In this document: positions 50,503 to 53,873 of the stretch, piece by piece
How the letters are laid out: every line of letters begins with the position of its first letter
Position numbering within the stretch: the first letter of the stretch is position 1
Source: Falsigemmobacter faecalis
Lineage (GTDB): Bacteria; Pseudomonadota; Alphaproteobacteria; Rhodobacterales; Rhodobacteraceae
DNA length: 53,873 nt
Assembly: GCF_003863335.1 (NCBI RefSeq)
Contig: NZ_RRAZ01000025.1
Span: 1 to 53,873 of the forward strand
Direction: 5' to 3'
Program-made: the position numbers and the translations under genes
Notes under the pieces: model-generated
What the model was told of the DNA's origin: nothing
Seen by the model: only the letters and a program-made list of their open reading frames with translations
Databases searched by the model: none

Positions 50503-51522
50503 ATGACTGAGATCCGTTTGCGTTCTTTCCTCGCCGGTCTTGCGCTGAGCGCGGGCGTGGCTTTCGCCGCTCCCGCCTCGGCTGAGGTGTCGGAAGTGAC
50601 CCTGGCCAACCAGTTCTCGCTGTCGCATCTGCCGCTGATGATCATGAAAGATCAGCAGTTTATCGAAAAGCAGCTGGCGGCCCAGGGCCTGCCGGACACG
50701 AAGGTGAACTGGGTCAGCCTTGCGGGCTCCTCGGCGATGATCGACGGTCTGCTCTCGGGCAGCCTGCATGTCGCCTCGACCGGCACTTCGGGCTTTGCGG
50801 TTCTGTGGGACAAGACCAAAGGCGAAGTGAAATCGCTGGGTGCCCAGACCTATAACGTGCTGAATCTGGTGACCCGTCTGCCGGGCGTCGAAAAGATTGA
50901 AGATCTGCCGCTTGACACCAAGATCGCGGTTCCGGCGGTGGGCACCTCGCCCCAGGCTCTGGCACTGAAGATCGCGGCGCTGCAGAAATTCGGCCCCGAG
51001 CATATCACCCGCTTTGACCAGATGACCGTGACCATGGCGCATCCCGATGCCTATGCCGCGCTGCAGTCCAGCGGCTCGGGTGTGGATTCGCATTTCACCG
51101 CGCCGCCCTTTGAAGTCTGGGAGACCGCCCGCATCGAGGGCGCGAAAGTCATCCTGACCGCAGAAGACGTTCAGGGCGGCGAGCCTGCGACCGGCACGGT
51201 TCTGATGGCAACTTCCAAGTTTCGTAATGCCAATCCCAAGACCTTCCTCGCCGTTCACGAAGCGCTGAAAAACTCGGTCGATTTCATCAATGAAAAGCCC
51301 GAAGAGGCCGCGAAAATCTATCTCGCTGCCCTGAACAATACCAGAGACTCGGTTGAAGACACCGCAAAGCTGATCGCTGATCCGCGGATGGGCTATACCG
51401 TTACGCCGACCAATATCGTCAAACTTCTGGGCCTCTTTAAAGAGGTCGGGGCGATCAAAAACGTGCCGGAAGACTGGAAAGACCTGTTCTTCCCGGAACT
51501 CCACGAACTCAGCGGCAACTGA
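50503..51522 (+). CDS. NitT/TauT/SsuA-type periplasmic binding protein
   Basis: This 339-residue solute-binding protein has a signal peptide (FLAGLALSAGVAFAAPASA, cut before EVS). The mature start SEVTLANQFSLSHLPLMIMK and the LSGSLHVASTGTSGFAVLWD loop are typical of SsuA/TauA folds. VGTSPQALALKIAALQKFGP and SSGSGVDSHFTAPPFEVWE line the binding cleft. The family takes up sulfonates, taurine, thiamin precursors, pyrimidines and aromatic acids. The ligand here is unknown. It follows the CoA-transferase by 30 bp with a GGGAG site before ATG 50503, and leads the ATPase and permease genes of the same transporter. Confidence 0.87.
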   Translation: MTEIRLRSFLAGLALSAGVAFAAPASAEVSEVTLANQFSLSHLPLMIMKDQQFIEKQLAAQGLPDTKVNWVSLAGSSAMIDGLLSGSLHVASTGTSGFAVLWDKTKGEVKSLGAQTYNVLNLVTRLPGVEKIEDLPLDTKIAVPAVGTSPQALALKIAALQKFGPEHITRFDQMTVTMAHPDAYAALQSSGSGVDSHFTAPPFEVWETARIEGAKVILTAEDVQGGEPATGTVLMATSKFRNANPKTFLAVHEALKNSVDFINEKPEEAAKIYLAALNNTRDSVEDTAKLIADPRMGYTVTPTNIVKLLGLFKEVGAIKNVPEDWKDLFFPELHELSGN

Positions 51523-51535
51523 AAGGTCTGGCCCG

Positions 51536-52315
51536 ATGGAGACGAAACTGCTGAACGTCGACGGCGTCACGCTGCAATATAAGACCCCGGAGTCGCTCAT
51601 TACTGCCACTTACCGCGTCAGTTTTGATGTGAATAAGTCGGACCGTTTCATCCTCCTCGGGCCTTCGGGTTGTGGGAAATCCACGCTGCTGAAGGCGGTG
51701 GGCGGCTATATGACGCCCACGGAAGGTCAGATGAGCCTGAACGGGCGGCGCATCACGCAGCCCGGCCCCGACCGGATGATGGTGTTTCAGGAGTTTGACC
51801 AGCTTTTGCCCTGGAAGACGGTGCTGGAAAACGTGATGTTTGCCCTGACCGCCAGTGGCCGTCTGAGCAAACGCGAAGCGCGCGAGCGTGCGCTGCATTA
51901 TATCGACAAGGTGCGGCTGACGAAATTTGCCGACACCCATCCGCACCAGCTTTCGGGCGGCATGAAGCAGCGCGTGGCCATCGCGCGCGGCATGGCCATG
52001 GAGCCGGATATCCTGCTGATGGATGAGCCCTTTGCCGCGCTTGATGCGCTGACCCGGGTGCAGATGCAGGATGAGCTGCTGCAGCTTTGGGACGATACGA
52101 AATTTACCGTGCTGTTTGTGACCCATTCCATCGCTGAGGCGATCCGCATCGGCAACCGCATCCTGCTGCTCTCGCCGCATCCTGGCCGGGTGCGCGCCGA
52201 GATGATTTCAGACGGCGAAGACCGCATTGACCCCGCGACGGGGCGCAAAATGTCCGAGATCATCCACGACATGCTCTTTGAAAACGATCAGAAGGGAGCC
52301 GAGGCCCATGGCTGA
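51536..52315 (+). CDS. TauB/SsuB-type ABC ATPase
   Basis: This 259-residue ATPase has Walker A GPSGCGKSTLLK (about residue 42), Q-loop VFQEFDQLLPWKTVLENV, signature LSGGMKQRVAIA, Walker B ILLMDEPFAALD and switch His in VTHSIAEAIRIG. The Q-loop neighbourhood and the LLSPHPGRVRAEM segment after the switch are typical of the taurine/nitrate/sulfonate group. It energises import through the permease encoded next, whose start overlaps its stop. ATG 51536 lies 13 bp after the binding-protein gene. Confidence 0.9.
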   Translation: METKLLNVDGVTLQYKTPESLITATYRVSFDVNKSDRFILLGPSGCGKSTLLKAVGGYMTPTEGQMSLNGRRITQPGPDRMMVFQEFDQLLPWKTVLENVMFALTASGRLSKREARERALHYIDKVRLTKFADTHPHQLSGGMKQRVAIARGMAMEPDILLMDEPFAALDALTRVQMQDELLQLWDDTKFTVLFVTHSIAEAIRIGNRILLLSPHPGRVRAEMISDGEDRIDPATGRKMSEIIHDMLFENDQKGAEAHG

Positions 52316-53189
52316 GCCCGTCACCGCCACCCCCTTCATCATCCGCGAAGAAAACACCTCTCAGGCCCCGGCCGATCTGGTGATTGAGCGCCGCCGCCTC
52401 TCAGCCTTTGAGCGGCTCTGGTCGATCGGCACTTTGCGTAAAGCCCTGATCCTGATCGCCATCGCGCTTTTCTGGGAGGGCTATGCCCGCTGGGCCGATA
52501 ATGAGCTGCTGTTTCCGACCTTTACCGCCACGCTTTCGGCCATGGGGGATGGGATCAGCAATGGCAAACTGCTGACCGCGACCTGGTCCTCGCTGAAGCT
52601 GCTGCTGGTGGGCTATTTCGGCGGGATCATTCTTGCGGCGCTGATGTCGGTGGCGGCGATCAGCACGAAGATCGGCAATGACATTCTGGAAACCATGACG
52701 GCGATGTTCAACCCGCTGCCTGCGATTGCGCTGCTGCCGCTGGCGCTGTTGTGGTTCGGACTGGGCATGGGGTCGATCATCTTTGTGCTGATCCATTCGG
52801 TGCTCTGGCCGGTGGCACTGAACACCCACAGCGGTTTCACCGCCGTCTCGCCGACGCTGCGGATGGTGGGGCGCAACTATGGCCTGCGCGGTTTGCCGCT
52901 GGTCTTGAAAGTGATGATCCCGGCGGCTTTCCCCTCGATCCTGGCCGGTCTGAAGATCGGCTGGGCCTTTGCCTGGCGCACGCTGATCGCGGCAGAGCTG
53001 GTCTTTGGCGCGACCGCAGGGGGCGGTGGTCTTGGTTGGTATGTCTTTGAGAACAAAAACATCCTTGAGATCCCTTCGGTTTTTGCCGGGCTTTTGTCGG
53101 TCATCATCGTGGGCCTTGTGATCGACAACTTCGTCTTCCGCGTGATTGAGCGGCGCACCATCGCCCGCTGGGGCATGAGCCACGGCTGA
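52308..53189 (+). CDS. TauC/SsuC-type ABC permease
   Basis: This 293-residue inner-membrane permease has a long cytoplasmic N-terminus with the RRLSAFERLWSIGTLRKALI amphipathic stretch. About six transmembrane helices follow (LLVGYFGGIILAALMSVAAI; MTAMFNPLPAIALLPLALLW; FAGLLSVIIVGLVIDNFVF). The EAA loop appears as RNYGLRGLPLVLKVMIPAAF and PSILAGLKIGWAFAWRTLIA. Its ATG at 52308 overlaps the ATPase stop by 8 bp. It is the last gene of the five-gene operon and is followed by a perfect hairpin at 53207-53235. Confidence 0.9.
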   Translation: MAEPVTATPFIIREENTSQAPADLVIERRRLSAFERLWSIGTLRKALILIAIALFWEGYARWADNELLFPTFTATLSAMGDGISNGKLLTATWSSLKLLLVGYFGGIILAALMSVAAISTKIGNDILETMTAMFNPLPAIALLPLALLWFGLGMGSIIFVLIHSVLWPVALNTHSGFTAVSPTLRMVGRNYGLRGLPLVLKVMIPAAFPSILAGLKIGWAFAWRTLIAAELVFGATAGGGGLGWYVFENKNILEIPSVFAGLLSVIIVGLVIDNFVFRVIERRTIARWGMSHG

Positions 53190-53206
53190 GCTGCGCCGGA
53201 ACTATG

Positions 53207-53235
53207 CTGGTGGCGCCCCGGCGCGGCGCCACCAG
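53207..53235 (+). terminator. Perfect hairpin after the transporter operon
   Basis: CTGGTGGCGCC (53207-53217) pairs with GGCGCCACCAG (53225-53235), an 11-bp stem with a 7-nt loop, 18 bp after the permease stop. No T-run follows, so it may act with Rho or as an RNA-stability element. Confidence 0.55.
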
Positions 53236-53288
53236 CCATGCAGGAGAGAAAGAAGGCGTAACAAACGAAACCCTGATGGGGGGGACTG

Positions 53289-53640
53289 TTAGGGGTCGAT
53301 GTCGGAAAGAAGTTGCACCCGACGGCTCTGGTTCGGCCCTCCGGCGGCTGAAGTTTTCCCGCGGCCGTCGCCTGGAAACCCGTCCGGGGCCTCATCGGCC
53401 TGATTGCAGTTCGCGCGCCATGGGACCACGTCCGCAGTATGCCGGATCACCCTGTGAGGCCTTGGGTCAAATCCAACACGTCGGGCATGATCGATACTGC
53501 GGCTATCGCCGAAGCCGCGATGAGCCCCACATGTGTTTTTAAGGAATATCCGCAGCTGGCGCATCGGTCGACATGCAGGCGCTGCACCGGGCCTGAGACA
53601 GGGTGATCGGTCAGGCAGAGCGCTCATGAACCATGGCCCG
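53289..53640 (+). pseudogene. IS110/IS1111-family transposase remnant, frameshifted
   Basis: GVDVGKK at about 53296 is the first catalytic block of IS110-type (DEDD) transposases. After a frameshift, DHVRSMPDHPVRPWVKSNTS leads to a DTAAIAEAAMSP block (53423 onward), which corresponds to the DAEAICEAVTRP block of the IS1111 group. It shifts frame again near 53570 into VDMQALHRA and DRVIGQ. Only the N-terminal third remains, cut off where the IS21 end begins. It differs from the IS110 remnant at 2401-3270. Confidence 0.65.
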
Positions 53641-53654
53641 GGCGGCCTGCCATG

Positions 53655-53873
53655 TGTCAATCGGCGTGGAAAGCTGCCCCTCTGTCGGCGCGCACGATTG
53701 AGCCCACCGGGCGGTCGGAGATCAGGGCCTGAGCCGAGGGAACTGATCATGGTGTGAAAGGCGGCTCAGGCCCTGATCGTCAGGCGCGGTTCCTGACGCG
53801 CAGGGCTCGTTGCCGGTCGCAATGGCGGGTGAGCCGGTCCGGCAGCGCAGGCGTCATCTTCGGATCGCGGAAC
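53655..53873 (-). mobile_element. IS21-family element, terminal part (continues beyond the window)
   Basis: TGTCAATCGGCGTGGAAAGC at 53655 is a typical IS21-family terminus (conserved TGTCAATCGGC end). On the minus strand the last codons of an IstB-like helper ATPase are present: DPKMTPALPDRLTRHCD, stop at 53780. A perfect 16-bp inverted repeat (53721-53736 with 53762-53777, arms ATCAGGGCCTGAGCCG) between the two is probably the istB terminator. The rest of the element lies to the right. Confidence 0.7.

Noticed and set aside
49921-51609. 562-codon minus-strand open frame over the CoA-transferase and binding-protein genes
   Set aside because: It is antisense to two genes with clear family motifs and its composition is that of a shadow.
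1-53873. CRISPR arrays, rRNA or tRNA genes
   Set aside because: No regularly spaced short repeats, tRNA cloverleaf arms with CCA/T-loop sequences, or conserved rRNA blocks were seen anywhere in the window.

Overview
The window is about 65% GC, with densely packed genes and overlapping ATGA/GTGA start-stop junctions. Its gene content points to an alphaproteobacterium of the Rhodobacter/Paracoccus type that is methylotrophic or at least oxidises C1 compounds. The best evidence is a lanthanide-type methanol dehydrogenase (XoxF) next to a complete glutathione-dependent formaldehyde pathway (Gfa, class III alcohol dehydrogenase, S-formylglutathione hydrolase) and FlhS/FlhR-like regulators. No species can be named from the sequence alone.

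Layout. 1-3.3 kb is a graveyard of insertion sequences: an IS3 end, a truncated IS30, an IS5-like scrap, a decayed IS3 element with both terminal inverted repeats (1085-2345), and a frameshifted IS110. 3.4-12.3 kb (minus strand) is a polyamine module: a ydcSTUV-patD-like putrescine/polyamine ABC operon with gamma-aminobutyraldehyde dehydrogenase, a LysR regulator and a large PLP-dependent Orn/Lys/Arg decarboxylase. 12.7-16.7 kb (plus) is a trehalose operon, otsB-GH15-otsA. An MscS-type channel follows at 17.4-18.7 kb, so these genes together suggest an osmotic-stress block.

18.8-38.7 kb is the C1 core. A seven-gene overlapping regulatory operon (minus strand) encodes FlhR, a FIST protein, the hybrid kinase FlhS, a second histidine kinase/OmpR-type pair and two secreted proteins of unknown function. 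Upstream of it lies a PQQ-alcohol-dehydrogenase-associated ABC operon (binding protein, YVTN propeller, two small secreted proteins, ATPase, permease, secreted helical protein). A divergent promoter then serves an MxaD-like protein and a second YVTN propeller. Next come xoxJ, xoxG, xoxF, a class I cytochrome c, fghA, the class III ADH and gfa. The likely flow is methanol to formaldehyde in the periplasm (XoxF, electrons to XoxG and perhaps the second cytochrome c), then glutathione adduct formation, oxidation and hydrolysis to formate in the cytoplasm.

38.9-44.7 kb (plus) is a tightly coupled MoxR/Bat-type operon (moxR, DUF58, small TM protein, two VWA membrane proteins, MxaK-like, BatD-like) resembling the mxaRSACKL accessory genes of methanol dehydrogenases. 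44.9-46.7 kb holds two tiny genes and a PQQ-dependent aldose dehydrogenase. 47.1-53.2 kb holds a His-rich cupin and, divergent from it, a five-gene operon of unknown substrate: a cysteine homologue of selenoprotein B/PrdB-type reductases, a family III CoA-transferase and a TauABC/SsuABC-type importer. This operon is the least explained system in the window. 53.3-53.9 kb is again insertion-sequence debris (IS110/IS1111-like and an IS21 end), so the ~50-kb metabolic block is bracketed by mobile-element remnants.

Three xox-related promoters share a TACTNNNGTC motif that could be the target of FlhR.
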